Positions 1-8,475 of a stretch of DNA of 64,000 nucleotides are shown here, piece after piece. Location of the stretch: assembly GCF_014873145.1 (NCBI RefSeq), contig NZ_JADBEK010000001.1, positions 3,658,001 through 3,722,000 of the forward strand, read 5' to 3'. This DNA is from Nonomuraea angiospora (GTDB lineage: Bacteria; Actinomycetota; Actinomycetes; Streptosporangiales; Streptosporangiaceae). Below the pieces are notes generated by a model. It worked only from the letters and a program-made list of their open reading frames with translations, did no database searches and had not been told where the DNA came from. Made by a program: the position numbers and the translations under genes. Each line of letters starts with the position of its first letter. The first letter of the stretch is position 1.

Positions 1-729
1 GGCGGGCGGCTCGACGCCGTCCAGGAGGTTGCGGTACGCGACCCGTTCGGCGGTGAACGTGCGGCCGGCGGGCAGCTCGTCCAGCCACAGCTTGGCCAGG
101 TCGTCGGTGGTGAAGCCGCGGCCGTGGCGCTCCAGGACGGACAGGGCCAGCAGCGGGTAGTTGAGGTCGTCGTCCTCGGGGATGCCGTCGATGTTCTCGG
201 CCAGGGAGTTGACGGCGCTGCGGCGGTTCCACGGCCAGCGGCGGGCGACGTCGTCCGGGAGCCCCTTGGCGGTGAACCAGCCGCGGATGGGCCAGTTGCC
301 GGTGGCCTCGGCGATCTGCCTGACGCCCTCGCGCGGGATCTTCTCCACGGGCTTGCCGAGCACGCACCCGGCCGCCCGCCCCTGCCACGCGCCGAGCACC
401 CGCGCCGGATCGACGGCCGATCTCGTCGTCGTGCCCGGCCAGGACGGGCAGGCGGCGACGATGCCGGCCAGGTCCGAGGGCTCGGGCAGCGGGGACGGGA
501 CGGCGGCCAGCTCGTCCAGCAGCTCCCCGGCCAGGTCCCGCAGGCGGGCCGCGCCCGGCTCGGAGGCCCCGGCGCGCGGGGGCGCGTCGTGGCCGCCGGC
601 CGCGTGCCAGCGGTCCGCGATCTCCCTCACGCGCTCCGCGTCGGGGCCGGAAGCCCGGCCGTCCTCGACGGCCTGGCGGAGTTCGTGGCCGATCAGGTCC
701 TCCGGCTGGACCCAGGTGAGGCGGATCAC
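1..729 (-). CDS. ADP-ribosylglycohydrolase family protein, C-terminus cut by window edge
   Basis: Partial: 243 codons are visible and the frame is still open at base 1. The GTG start (727-729) overlaps the stop of the upstream gene as GTGA, which implies translational coupling in one operon. Residues 1 to about 90 form an N-terminal extension absent from the three neighbouring homologues. The family domain begins near residue 95 (LGAWQGRAAGCVLGKPVEKI), and the first metal-binding acidic cluster appears as EDDDLNYPLLAL. Family members (DraG/ARH) bind a dinuclear metal and cleave N- or O-glycosidic bonds to ribose. The second metal-binding motif lies outside the window, so catalytic competence cannot be judged. 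It is the last visible gene of the sugar-importer operon; a ribosyl substrate is inferred. Confidence 0.85.
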   Translation of the reverse strand, partial: MIRLTWVQPEDLIGHELRQAVEDGRASGPDAERVREIADRWHAAGGHDAPPRAGASEPGAARLRDLAGELLDELAAVPSPLPEPSDLAGIVAACPSWPGTTTRSAVDPARVLGAWQGRAAGCVLGKPVEKIPREGVRQIAEATGNWPIRGWFTAKGLPDDVARRWPWNRRSAVNSLAENIDGIPEDDDLNYPLLALSVLERHGRGFTTDDLAKLWLDELPAGRTFTAERVAYRNLLDGVEPPA

Positions 730-1865
730 CGGCGGTCGAGGTCGGCGAAGGCGGCCTCGTGGCCGCGGCGCCGTACCAGGTCGTCGGCGTGCACCCGGCG
801 CGCCACCTCCGCGATCGCGAGCCCGGGGGCCACCAGGTCCGTCCGGCTGGCCGCCCCCACCTGCGAGACCCACTCCGGCGGCACCGCGGACAGCCCCCCG
901 AGGGCGCCCGCGATGGCCCCGCCCATGGACGCGATCGAGTCGGCGTCGCGCCCGTAGTTGACGCCGCCCAGCACGGTCTCGCGGTAGTCGCCCTTGGCGA
1001 TCACCAGGAACCCGAGCGCCAGCGGCAGCTCCTCGATGCTGTGCACCCGGCTCGGCCGCCGCGCCCCCAGCCCCTGGTCGCGGTAGGTGTCGGCGACGGT
1101 GTCGTAGGGCCGCATGGCGGCGCGCAGCGTCTCGAACGACCCGTCCCAGTGCCCCAGCCCGGCGGCGGCCTCGCAGACGGACTCGATGGCGGCCCGCGTG
1201 CCGTCCTTGGCCAGGCGCAGGCAGGCCGCGATCACGGAGTCCGCGGTGGCGCCCGGCCGCATGGCCTCGGCCACGGCGGCGGCCATCACCCCGGCGGCCT
1301 CCCGGCCGTAGCTGGACTGGTGCGCCCCGGCCAGGTCGACGGCCTCGGCGTAGGCGGCGTCGGGGTCGGCGGCGTTCACGATGCCAACGGGGGCGACGTA
1401 CATGGCGGCGCCGCAGTTGACGATGTTGCCGACGCCGGCCTCGCGCGGGTCCACGTGCCCGTAGTGGAGCCTGGCCACGATCCACTTCTCGGCCAGGAAG
1501 ATCCGCTGCAGCGGCAGCGCCTCGGCCTCCAGCTCGGGGATCCAGCGCCGCTCGCCCATCAGCTCGGGCACCAGGTGCTCGGCCATCGAGTACGCGGTCA
1601 GGTGCCCGCCGGCCTTCTCGTAGACGCGGATCAGGGCGTGCGTCATCAACGTGTCGTCGGTGATGTGGCCGTCGCCCTTGTGGTACGGGGCGATGGGACG
1701 GGCGTTGCGCCAGTCGTCGTTGAACGGCGGCACGATGCCCTCGACGCGACCCCCGTACCTCTCGACGATCTGCTCGGGGGTCCAGCCCTCGGTGGCGCCG
1801 CCCAGCGCGTCACCGACCGCCGCCCCCGCCACGCAGCCAGTGGCCCTGTCCTCAAGCGGCGTCAT
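726..1865 (-). CDS. ADP-ribosylglycohydrolase family protein
   Basis: 379 aa. The N-terminal CVAGAAVGDALGG segment, TDDT at residues 69-72 and GRDADSIASMGGAIAGALGG from about residue 305 are the metal-binding signatures of the DraG/ARH fold, so this copy looks catalytically intact. There is no signal peptide; it should be cytoplasmic. ATG start; it overlaps the upstream gene by 4 bp (ATGA) and the downstream homologue by 4 bp. Family members hydrolyse ADP-ribosyl-protein or other ribosyl glycosidic bonds. Here the context is an ABC importer rather than a nitrogenase or a partner ADP-ribosyltransferase, so a catabolic role on an imported riboside is inferred but not shown. Confidence 0.9.
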   Translation of the reverse strand: MTPLEDRATGCVAGAAVGDALGGATEGWTPEQIVERYGGRVEGIVPPFNDDWRNARPIAPYHKGDGHITDDTLMTHALIRVYEKAGGHLTAYSMAEHLVPELMGERRWIPELEAEALPLQRIFLAEKWIVARLHYGHVDPREAGVGNIVNCGAAMYVAPVGIVNAADPDAAYAEAVDLAGAHQSSYGREAAGVMAAAVAEAMRPGATADSVIAACLRLAKDGTRAAIESVCEAAAGLGHWDGSFETLRAAMRPYDTVADTYRDQGLGARRPSRVHSIEELPLALGFLVIAKGDYRETVLGGVNYGRDADSIASMGGAIAGALGGLSAVPPEWVSQVGAASRTDLVAPGLAIAEVARRVHADDLVRRRGHEAAFADLDRR

Positions 1866-2827
1866 GCGATTCCCTCCGATAGTTCGATCAGATCTTGCCC
1901 TGCCAGGTCAGGCAGGCAACAACCGGCCAGCGTGCGTACCGACGCGATCCACCCCTCCGGGATCGCCTCCAGCCCGCCGCACGCTCCCGCGAGCGCGCCG
2001 GTCAGCGCGGGCGCCGAGTCGGCCAGCGCGGCCAGGCAGGCCGCCGCGGGCACGGCCCGCGCGAGCTCGCCGCCCGCCGCCTCGGCCAGTGCCAGCGCCA
2101 CCGGCACGGTCTGCGCGGCGCCGACGCCGTAGCTGTAGACGTGGTCGAGCAGCGCGGCGTCCAGCGCGGGCACGGCCGCGAACGGGTCGCCCGCCCTGCG
2201 CGTGACCGCCAGCGCCGCGCGGGCGTTGTGGCCGATGGCGGTGTCCTCGGGCAGGACGGCCAGCGCCGCCTCCACCGCCCCGGCCACCGATCCCGACCGC
2301 ACGGCCTCGGCCACGGCGGCGGCCATGGCCAGGGCGCCCAGGACTCCGTCATAGGCGTTCGTCACCTGGGCGTCCTGCGTGGGGTCCCGTCCCAGGACCC
2401 CGAACGCCACGGCCCTGACGGCGGCGGCGTCGTCGAAGTGGTGCGGGTTGTCGTGCCCGGACGCGGGCGGCTCGAGGCCCTTGGCGAGGTTGTCGAGCGC
2501 GGTGGCCACCGAGATCCGGCCCCTGACACCGTCCCGGCGCAGCTCCCTGAACGCCTCGGCTCTCGGGCGGTCGATGGTGAGCGCCGTCCAGGCCAGCCAT
2601 TCGGCGTCGTCGGACGGGCCTACGGCCAGCGGGGCCGTGGGCTGGTTGAGCGCGAACGGGACCGGCAGCGTGGTGACCTCGTGCTCCTCCGCGAAGGCGT
2701 CCAGCTCTCTGTGCAGGCGTCTGCTCCAGGGGGCGTGCAGGGCCGCCCGGTGCCTGGCCGCCGGCCATCCGGCGGCGTCACCGACGGCGAGCCCGGCGAA
2801 GGCCCCTCTGATTCTGTCCCCCGACAT
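1862..2827 (-). CDS. ADP-ribosylglycohydrolase-like protein with degenerate metal site
   Basis: 321 aa, recognisable by its N-terminal AFAGLAVGDAAGW and overall fold pattern. The active-site motifs are eroded: the usual TDDT is SDDA (residues 72-75), and the C-terminal GRDADT-type motif is LADSAP (about 268-273), losing the paired aspartates. The reading frame is otherwise clean and translationally coupled (ATGA) to the next gene. It starts 6 bp after the upstream homologue. It may be an inactive, regulatory or heteromeric partner of the neighbouring intact copies, or have a changed metal site. Cytoplasmic, with no signal peptide. Confidence 0.75.
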   Translation of the reverse strand: MSGDRIRGAFAGLAVGDAAGWPAARHRAALHAPWSRRLHRELDAFAEEHEVTTLPVPFALNQPTAPLAVGPSDDAEWLAWTALTIDRPRAEAFRELRRDGVRGRISVATALDNLAKGLEPPASGHDNPHHFDDAAAVRAVAFGVLGRDPTQDAQVTNAYDGVLGALAMAAAVAEAVRSGSVAGAVEAALAVLPEDTAIGHNARAALAVTRRAGDPFAAVPALDAALLDHVYSYGVGAAQTVPVALALAEAAGGELARAVPAAACLAALADSAPALTGALAGACGGLEAIPEGWIASVRTLAGCCLPDLAGQDLIELSEGIA

Positions 2828-2833
2828 CGTGAT

Positions 2834-3796
2834 CTACAGTCCTCCCGCCAGTTCGTCGGCGACGTCCAGTACGTGTCTTCCGGCCACGACGGGCAGGCAT
2901 TTGCCCGTCACGGGGCCGATCCTGGCCGCCCACCGTCCGGGCACGCCGCTCTCGCCGCGCATGGCTCCGGTGATCGCCCCGGCGATGGCGCCGATCGTGT
3001 CGGCGTCCCTGCCCAGGCTCACCCCGAACGTCACGGACGCCTCGACGTCGCCGTCCCCGGCCAGCACGGCCGCCAGCGCCAGCGCCACGGCCTCGGGGGC
3101 GACGTCGGTCCAGGGGTAGTGCCTGACGACCACGGCCGCGTGCAGCGCCTCGACGAGCGCGGCCTCGTCGGCCGGGCCCGTGACCTGTTCCGTGGCGCGT
3201 ACGACGTTGCGGGCGGTCCACGAGTCGGCGGGGATCACCGACAGCGCCGCCCGTACGACGTCCTGGACCGAGGCCCCGCCCAACGCGGCGGCCACGGCCC
3301 CGGCGACCGCGCGGCCGCCCAGGATGCCCTCGCCGGACCCGCTGACCAGCCCGTCCTGCTCCACCAGCCGGGCCGCCTCGGCGGGATCGCCCGGGCAGAA
3401 CACCCCGTACGGCGCCGCCCGCATCGCCAGCCCGTCCGACCAGCCGTGCGAGTGGACCAGCCCCGTCAGCGGCGGCTCCAGCCCGCGGCGAAGCGCTTCG
3501 ACGGTGCCCAGCTCGGAGAACCCGGCCCCGCGCATGGGACCGGTGACCCGCGGGATGATCTCCCGCCGGTACGCCTGCGCCACGTCGGCGGAGGTCAGCG
3601 CGTGCCCGTGCCGCACCAGGAGCGAGGCGGCGAAGATGGCGTACTCGGTGTCGTCGGTCCCGCCGCCCTCGATCTCCGTGAGCCGGCCCCACCGCCGCCG
3701 GATCTCCGACGGCGGCAGGTTCTCGGCCGGGGCCCCGAGGGCGTCCCCGGCCGCGAGGCCGAGGAGACACCCACGGGCCTTATCCCGAAAAGTCAC
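2834..3796 (-). CDS. ADP-ribosylglycohydrolase family protein
   Basis: 320 aa with both family metal-binding motifs: TDDT at residues 47-50 and GRDADTIGAIAGAITGA from about residue 262. It is predicted to be an active, cytoplasmic ribosyl-glycohydrolase of the DraG/ARH family. The GTG start overlaps the stop of the solute-binding protein gene (GTGA at 3796-3793), tying the hydrolases to the importer in one transcript. The actual substrate (protein-linked ADP-ribose, free ADP-ribosyl compound or nucleoside-like glycoside) cannot be read from sequence. Confidence 0.9.
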   Translation of the reverse strand: MTFRDKARGCLLGLAAGDALGAPAENLPPSEIRRRWGRLTEIEGGGTDDTEYAIFAASLLVRHGHALTSADVAQAYRREIIPRVTGPMRGAGFSELGTVEALRRGLEPPLTGLVHSHGWSDGLAMRAAPYGVFCPGDPAEAARLVEQDGLVSGSGEGILGGRAVAGAVAAALGGASVQDVVRAALSVIPADSWTARNVVRATEQVTGPADEAALVEALHAAVVVRHYPWTDVAPEAVALALAAVLAGDGDVEASVTFGVSLGRDADTIGAIAGAITGAMRGESGVPGRWAARIGPVTGKCLPVVAGRHVLDVADELAGGL

Positions 3797-5100
3797 CGCT
3801 GGTACCGCTCCAACACCTTGTTGCCGTCCTCGACCAGCTTCGAGGCCGCCTGGTCAATGGTGATCTTATTGGCGAAGTACTCCTGCAGCGTCGGCGTGGC
3901 GACCTTGGTCTTCCACTCGTCGAACCCGTTCACCTTGAGGAACGGCGCCACGACGAGGTTCTTGGCGGAGGCGGTGGCCACGTCCCAGCCGTTCTCCTTG
4001 GTGGTCATCGCCGGGTCGGCGGCGGCCGCCTGGGAGGTCGGCAGGAGCCAGTCACCCTTGGCGAGCTTGGCCTGGTTCGCGCCGTTCAGGAAGAAGGCGA
4101 TGAACTTCATGGCCTCGTCCGGGTGCTTGCTGTCCTGCGCGATAGACAGCGTCTGCGAGACCGCGCCCTGCTGGGCGCTCGTGCCCTTCGGCGCGGGGAG
4201 CGTGACCCACTCGAAGCCCTCGGGAGCCTGCTCGGCGACCTGCTGGCGCAGGAACACGCCGGCGGGCAGCAGCGCGAACTTGCCCTTGTAGAAGGCCGGC
4301 AGCGGGTCCGCGGTGCCCTGGCCGAGCGCGGCCGGGTCGGCGGACTTGTCCTTGTAGAGCTGGTCGTGGATGCGCTGGAGCACCTCGCGCTCCTCGGGGC
4401 CGACCTTGACCGTGGTCTTGCCGTCGGCCGTCTGGAAGAACGTGCCGCCGAAGTTGAGCGCCAGGTTGAGCGTCTTGTTGACCGGCGACTTCATCGGCCA
4501 GGCCACGCCGAAGTTGCCGCCCTTGGTCATCTTCTTCGCCGCGGCCGAGAACTCGTCCCACGTCCAGGGGTTGTCGGGCGTCGGGACGCGCGCGCCGGAG
4601 GCGTCGAGCAGCTTCTTGTTGGCGATGATGACCTGCGACTCCTGCAGGAACGGCACGCCGTACACGCCCTGCTGGCCCTTGCCGTCGTCGAAGGTGACGG
4701 TGTCCCAGGCGGGCTGCGGGATGTCGCTCTTGAGCTCGGCGGGCAGCTTGTCCTTCAGGTCGAGCAGGTAGCCGTCGGAGGCGAAGCCGGACAGCGCGGG
4801 CGAGTCGTTGTGGATGACGTCCGGCGCCGTGCCGCCGGCGAACTGGGTGACGAGCTGGTCGTTGACGTTGTCCCAGCTGCCCTGGACGTAGGTGACCTGG
4901 ATGTTGGGGTTGGCCTTGTTCCACTCGTCCACGAGCTGCTTGTTCGCGGCGACGGATTCCTTCTGCCACGCCAGGCTGAGGAAATTGATCTTGACTGGCT
5001 CGTTGGGGGCGGACGACGACTGCGCGCCGCCGCCTCCCCCGCCGCACGCGGCGGCGAGCGTGAGGATCGCCGCAGCCGCCAGAGCGGACGTGATTCGCAT
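3793..5100 (-). CDS. ABC sugar importer, extracellular solute-binding lipoprotein
   Basis: 435 aa. It has an N-terminal lipoprotein signal with lipobox LAAAC (Cys19) followed by a Gly/Ser linker, then a family 1 solute-binding fold (NFLSLAWQKESVAANKQLV, FAGGTAPDVIHNDS). It would be anchored outside the membrane and deliver substrate to the two permeases encoded just upstream. ATG start; it begins 9 bp after the stop of the membrane gene. The ligand is unknown; the linked ADP-ribosylglycohydrolase genes suggest a ribosyl-containing compound rather than an ordinary oligosaccharide. Confidence 0.93.
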   Translation of the reverse strand: MRITSALAAAAILTLAAACGGGGGGAQSSSAPNEPVKINFLSLAWQKESVAANKQLVDEWNKANPNIQVTYVQGSWDNVNDQLVTQFAGGTAPDVIHNDSPALSGFASDGYLLDLKDKLPAELKSDIPQPAWDTVTFDDGKGQQGVYGVPFLQESQVIIANKKLLDASGARVPTPDNPWTWDEFSAAAKKMTKGGNFGVAWPMKSPVNKTLNLALNFGGTFFQTADGKTTVKVGPEEREVLQRIHDQLYKDKSADPAALGQGTADPLPAFYKGKFALLPAGVFLRQQVAEQAPEGFEWVTLPAPKGTSAQQGAVSQTLSIAQDSKHPDEAMKFIAFFLNGANQAKLAKGDWLLPTSQAAAADPAMTTKENGWDVATASAKNLVVAPFLKVNGFDEWKTKVATPTLQEYFANKITIDQAASKLVEDGNKVLERYQR

Positions 5101-5109
5101 ATGAGCCTC

Positions 5110-5928
5110 CTAGCCCTTCACGGCGCCGGCCATCAGGCCGGACTTCAGTCGCCGCTGAATGATTGCGAAGAAGATCAGGCTCGGGATCGTCGCCATGAGC
5201 GACGCCGCGGCCAGCGGGCCGAGCCTGGCCACCCCCTCGGGTCCGGTGAACCGCACCAGAGTGAGCGGGAGCGTCATGACATCGGGGTTCTGCAGGATCA
5301 CGAGCGCGAACATGAACTCGTTCCACGACGAGATGAACGAGAACAGCAGCGTGGCCACCACGCCCGGCGCCAGCAGCGGCGCGACCACGCTCGCGATCGA
5401 GCGCAGCCGGGTCGCGCCGTCCACGGCCGCGGCCTCCTCCAGCTCGCGCGGCACCGCGCGCACGTACCCCTGCAGCATCCACAGCGCGAACGGCAGCGTG
5501 AACGTCACGTGCACGACCACCAGGCCGGGCAGCGTGTTCACCAGGTCCAGATCGCGCAGGATCATGAAGAGCGGAATGATGATCAGGATGAACGGGAACA
5601 CCTGGCTGACCAGCACCCAGCCGATGGCGATGCGGTTGAGCAGGCTGCGGTAGCGCGCCATCGCGTAGGAGGCGGGCAGCGAGATCAGCACCGTGATCAC
5701 GCTGCTGAACAGCGCCACGACCAGGCTGCGCAGCCCCGCGCCCACCAGGTCCTGCTCGCCGAACGCGTCGGCGAAGTTGGCCAGCGTCGGGTCGCGCGGG
5801 ATCCACGTGGGGTCGGCCAGGGCCATCTCCCGCGGCGTCTTCAGCGCCGTCGACAGCAGCCAGGCCAGCGGGAACGCCAGGAAGACGATGTACGCGACCA
5901 GCGCCACGTACTGCGAGAAGCGCCTCAT
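5110..5928 (-). CDS. Carbohydrate ABC transporter permease (MalG type)
   Basis: 272 aa. It starts MRRFSQYVALVAYIVFLAFP, with the ATG sharing one base with the upstream stop (TGATG). About six hydrophobic helices and the cytoplasmic EAA loop (EEAAAVDGATRLRSIASVVA) that docks the ATPase identify a MalG/CUT1-type inner-membrane subunit. It pairs with the 5928-6845 permease and the lipoprotein at 3793-5100. No ATPase gene is present, so a shared MsiK-type ATPase encoded elsewhere is expected. Confidence 0.93.
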   Translation of the reverse strand: MRRFSQYVALVAYIVFLAFPLAWLLSTALKTPREMALADPTWIPRDPTLANFADAFGEQDLVGAGLRSLVVALFSSVITVLISLPASYAMARYRSLLNRIAIGWVLVSQVFPFILIIIPLFMILRDLDLVNTLPGLVVVHVTFTLPFALWMLQGYVRAVPRELEEAAAVDGATRLRSIASVVAPLLAPGVVATLLFSFISSWNEFMFALVILQNPDVMTLPLTLVRFTGPEGVARLGPLAAASLMATIPSLIFFAIIQRRLKSGLMAGAVKG

Positions 5929-6845
5929 CACTTGGTCTCCCTCATCTGGCGTCCCAGGTAGAGCGCGAGCACGGCCAGCACGACGATCGCCATCGCGAGG
6001 CCGAGCATCGAGGCGTAACCGGCCATCCGGTACCTGAACGCCTCCTCGTACGCGAACAGCATCGGCAGCCGCGTCTGCCCGCCCGGCCCGCCCTGCGTGA
6101 GCACGTAGACCAGGCCGAACTGGTTGATGTTCCACACGAAGTCGAGCGAGGTGATCGCCACGATCACCGGCCGCAGCTGCGGCAGCGTGATGTTCCAGAA
6201 CCGCCGCCAGCGGGTGGCGCCGTCCACCTCGCCGGCCTCGTAGAGCTCCTTCGGGATGCCCTGCAGGCCCGCCAGCAGGACCACCGTGGTCTGCGGCATG
6301 CCGGTCCAGATGCCGACCACGATGATCGCCGGCAGCGCGAGCGAGAAGTCGGCCAGCCAGTTGATGTCCGTGCCCAGCAGGTCGTTCAGGATGCCGGCGT
6401 CGGGGTGGTAGACGAGCTTCCACATCAGGCCGATGACCACCGGCGGCATCGCCCACGGCACCACCGCCAGCACCCGGGCCACGCCCCGGAACCGCAGGTT
6501 CTCGTTGAGCAGCAGCGCCAGGCCGAGGGCGGCCAGGAACTGCAGCACGGTCACCGAGACGCCCCAGATCGCACCGATCTTGAACGAGGACCAGAACTCG
6601 TCGTCGGTCAGCAGCCGGCCGAAGTTCTCCAGGCCGACGAAGCTCGTCTCGCGGTTACGGGTGTTGCGGGCGTCGGTGAACGCCAGGCCGATGCCGTACA
6701 GCAGCGGGCCCACGCTGAACAGCGCCACCGGCACCAGAGCGGGCAGCATGAGCAGCCACATCTCGCGCGTCTGGCGCGAGATCCGGCGGCGCTTGGCGCG
6801 CCGCGTCCCGCGCGGCGGCGCCGGCCTCGTCACGGTCGCCGTCAC
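5928..6845 (-). CDS. Sugar ABC transporter permease (MalF type)
   Basis: 305 aa. A basic N-terminus (about 30 residues rich in Arg/Lys) precedes six predicted membrane helices. The EAA loop reads YEAGEVDGATRWRRFWNITL. This is the MalF-type CUT1 permease of the importer. Its start overlaps the lacI stop (6842-6845), so the regulator and transporter are co-translated. Confidence 0.93.
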   Translation of the reverse strand: MTATVTRPAPPRGTRRAKRRRISRQTREMWLLMLPALVPVALFSVGPLLYGIGLAFTDARNTRNRETSFVGLENFGRLLTDDEFWSSFKIGAIWGVSVTVLQFLAALGLALLLNENLRFRGVARVLAVVPWAMPPVVIGLMWKLVYHPDAGILNDLLGTDINWLADFSLALPAIIVVGIWTGMPQTTVVLLAGLQGIPKELYEAGEVDGATRWRRFWNITLPQLRPVIVAITSLDFVWNINQFGLVYVLTQGGPGGQTRLPMLFAYEEAFRYRMAGYASMLGLAMAIVVLAVLALYLGRQMRETK

Positions 6846-7936
6846 GCCTTCCCTCCTTCATCCGTACGGTGCTCGCATCCGGCGCCCGGCCCGCCCGGCT
6901 TGCTCAGCCCGCTCGGCCCGGCCGGCCCGCTCTGCTCCCCGGCTGTTGAGGCACGGATCACGAGCTCGGGTGGCACGGTGACCAGCCTCGGCTCGCGATC
7001 GCCTCCCTGCAGCCGTTCGAGCAGCAGCTCGGCGGCGGCCTTGCCGCGCTCGGCGGACCCGAGCGAGACGCTGGTCAGCGACGGCCAGGAGGCGGCTGCC
7101 AAGTCGGTGTCGTCCATGCCGACCACCGCCACGTCCTCCGGCACCCGCCGCCCCGCCGCGCGCAGCACGTCGAGCGCGCCGAGCGCGATCAGGTCGTTCG
7201 CGCACATCAGCGCGTCCACGTCGGGAACCCTGGCGAGCAGCTCCGCCACCGCACGGCCCCCTTCCGCGCGGTAGAAGTCGCCGATCTGCACGAGGTTCTC
7301 GTCGTAGGGCAGGCCGAGGTCCAGGAGCGCCTCCCGGTACGCGGCCCCGCGGGCGGCGCCGGGGACGGTGTCCAGCGGGCCGTTGACCATGGCGATGCGG
7401 CGGCGGCCGAGCGCGTACAGGTGATCGATCGCCAGCCTGACGCCGGTCCGCGAGTCGGCCCGTACGTTGTCCACGCGGGTGCCCTCGGGCACCTGGCCGA
7501 TGATCACGACGGGGGTGCGGGCGGCGGCCAGCATCTCCAGGTGCGCCTCGGTGACCCGCAGCGGGCTCATGATCAGCCCGTCCACGTACCGCTCGCCCAG
7601 ACTGTGCAGCACGTCGATCTCGTCGGCCACGACGGCGTCGGTGGAGTGCAGCACGAGCCGGTATCCGGCGGCCTTCAGCACGGGCTGGATCTGGCGGAGC
7701 ATGGCCAGGTAGGCGGGGTTGCCGACGTCGGCCATGGCGAAGGCGACCTGGTGGGTGCGGCGCGACTTGAGCGACCTGGCCACGGCGTTGCGCACGTAGC
7801 CCAGCTCGTCGGCGGCGGCCATCACCTTGCGCACGGTCTCCTGCCTGGTCGGCAGGCCGTTCAGCACCCGCGAGACGGAGGCGATCGAGACACCGGCGCG
7901 CTCGGCGATCGTGTTGATCGTGGGTCCGTCGGCCAA
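6842..7936 (-). CDS. LacI family transcriptional regulator
   Basis: 364 aa. The N-terminal helix-turn-helix (TINTIAERAGVSIASVSRVL, about residues 5-24) and hinge are followed by a periplasmic-binding-protein-like effector domain. It is the first gene of its operon, so it is probably autoregulatory. The start is an unusual TTG (7934-7936) backed by a strong GGAAGGA ribosome site 6 bases upstream. Two identical 12-bp palindromes 20-45 bp upstream of the start (7956-7967 and 7980-7991) are its likely operators. The effector is presumably the imported ligand or a breakdown product. Confidence 0.92.
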   Translation of the reverse strand: MADGPTINTIAERAGVSIASVSRVLNGLPTRQETVRKVMAAADELGYVRNAVARSLKSRRTHQVAFAMADVGNPAYLAMLRQIQPVLKAAGYRLVLHSTDAVVADEIDVLHSLGERYVDGLIMSPLRVTEAHLEMLAAARTPVVIIGQVPEGTRVDNVRADSRTGVRLAIDHLYALGRRRIAMVNGPLDTVPGAARGAAYREALLDLGLPYDENLVQIGDFYRAEGGRAVAELLARVPDVDALMCANDLIALGALDVLRAAGRRVPEDVAVVGMDDTDLAAASWPSLTSVSLGSAERGKAAAELLLERLQGGDREPRLVTVPPELVIRASTAGEQSGPAGPSGLSKPGGPGAGCEHRTDEGGKA

Positions 7937-7955
7937 GGCTGTCCTTCCATGTCCT

Positions 7956-7967
7956 GTAAACGTTTAC
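7956..7967. promoter_or_regulatory. Proximal LacI operator
   Basis: Perfect 12-bp palindrome GTAAACGTTTAC with a central CG, the classic LacI-family operator form. It sits 20 bp upstream of the lacI TTG start and is identical to the copy at 7980-7991. Confidence 0.85.
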
Positions 7968-7979
7968 GATCTAGGTGCT

Positions 7980-7991
7980 GTAAACGTTTAC
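7980..7991. promoter_or_regulatory. Distal LacI operator
   Basis: Second perfect copy of GTAAACGTTTAC, 24 bp centre-to-centre from the proximal site. The pair probably binds two LacI dimers and controls the whole minus-strand operon. Confidence 0.85.
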
Positions 7992-8475
7992 GGTGTTTGG
8001 GACATGAAATATGCGTGTAACTTGCAGGTCAAGTCACGATCGCATAACGCCAGGTCAAAGCCACTTTCCGCAGTCTCCCACGTCCCCACATCCCCCGACC
8101 ACCCCCGACCACCGTCCCCACATCCCTGGACCACCGCCCCCACGCGCTCGCCACCCCCCGCCGCCGTCACACGCCGGTGGAGCGCCGTGCGCGTTGCGCC
8201 GAGCACCACCGCCCCACACCCCGCCGACCCGGCGCCCAGGCGGCGGCACCGACGGTCGCGAGTTACCCGGAGGCGCTCCTACCTGCCCTCGCTCCTCCAC
8301 GCCCACGGCCACGCCCCGCCACACCTGCGCCACACCTGCGCCACGGCCTTCGCGCCCGCCACCTCCGGCGCGCCGTCTGCAATTGCCCCTTGGAGTCCGC
8401 CGGCCGTCCAGCGCACCGCCGCCCAGGGCCGTCGCGGTCAAGCCCATCGGGGTCCAGCCCGCCGCCGCAGGCCCT
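7992..8475. other. Non-coding, C-rich low-complexity intergenic DNA
   Basis: About 480 bp upstream of the LacI operon. Open frames exist in several registers, but they give Pro/Arg/His-rich low-complexity translations on both strands with no recognisable domain, which is typical of composition-driven spurious frames. A loosely repeated GTCCCCACATCCC motif occurs twice near 8090-8130. I see no gene or RNA here. Confidence 0.6.

Noticed and set aside
124..4291. Long plus-strand open frames opposite the ARH operon
   Set aside because: Low-complexity Arg/Gly/Pro translations mirroring real minus-strand genes; typical antisense shadows of GC-rich coding DNA.
4123..5961. 612-codon plus-strand frame
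   Set aside because: Antisense to the binding protein and permease, with no domain or ribosome site.
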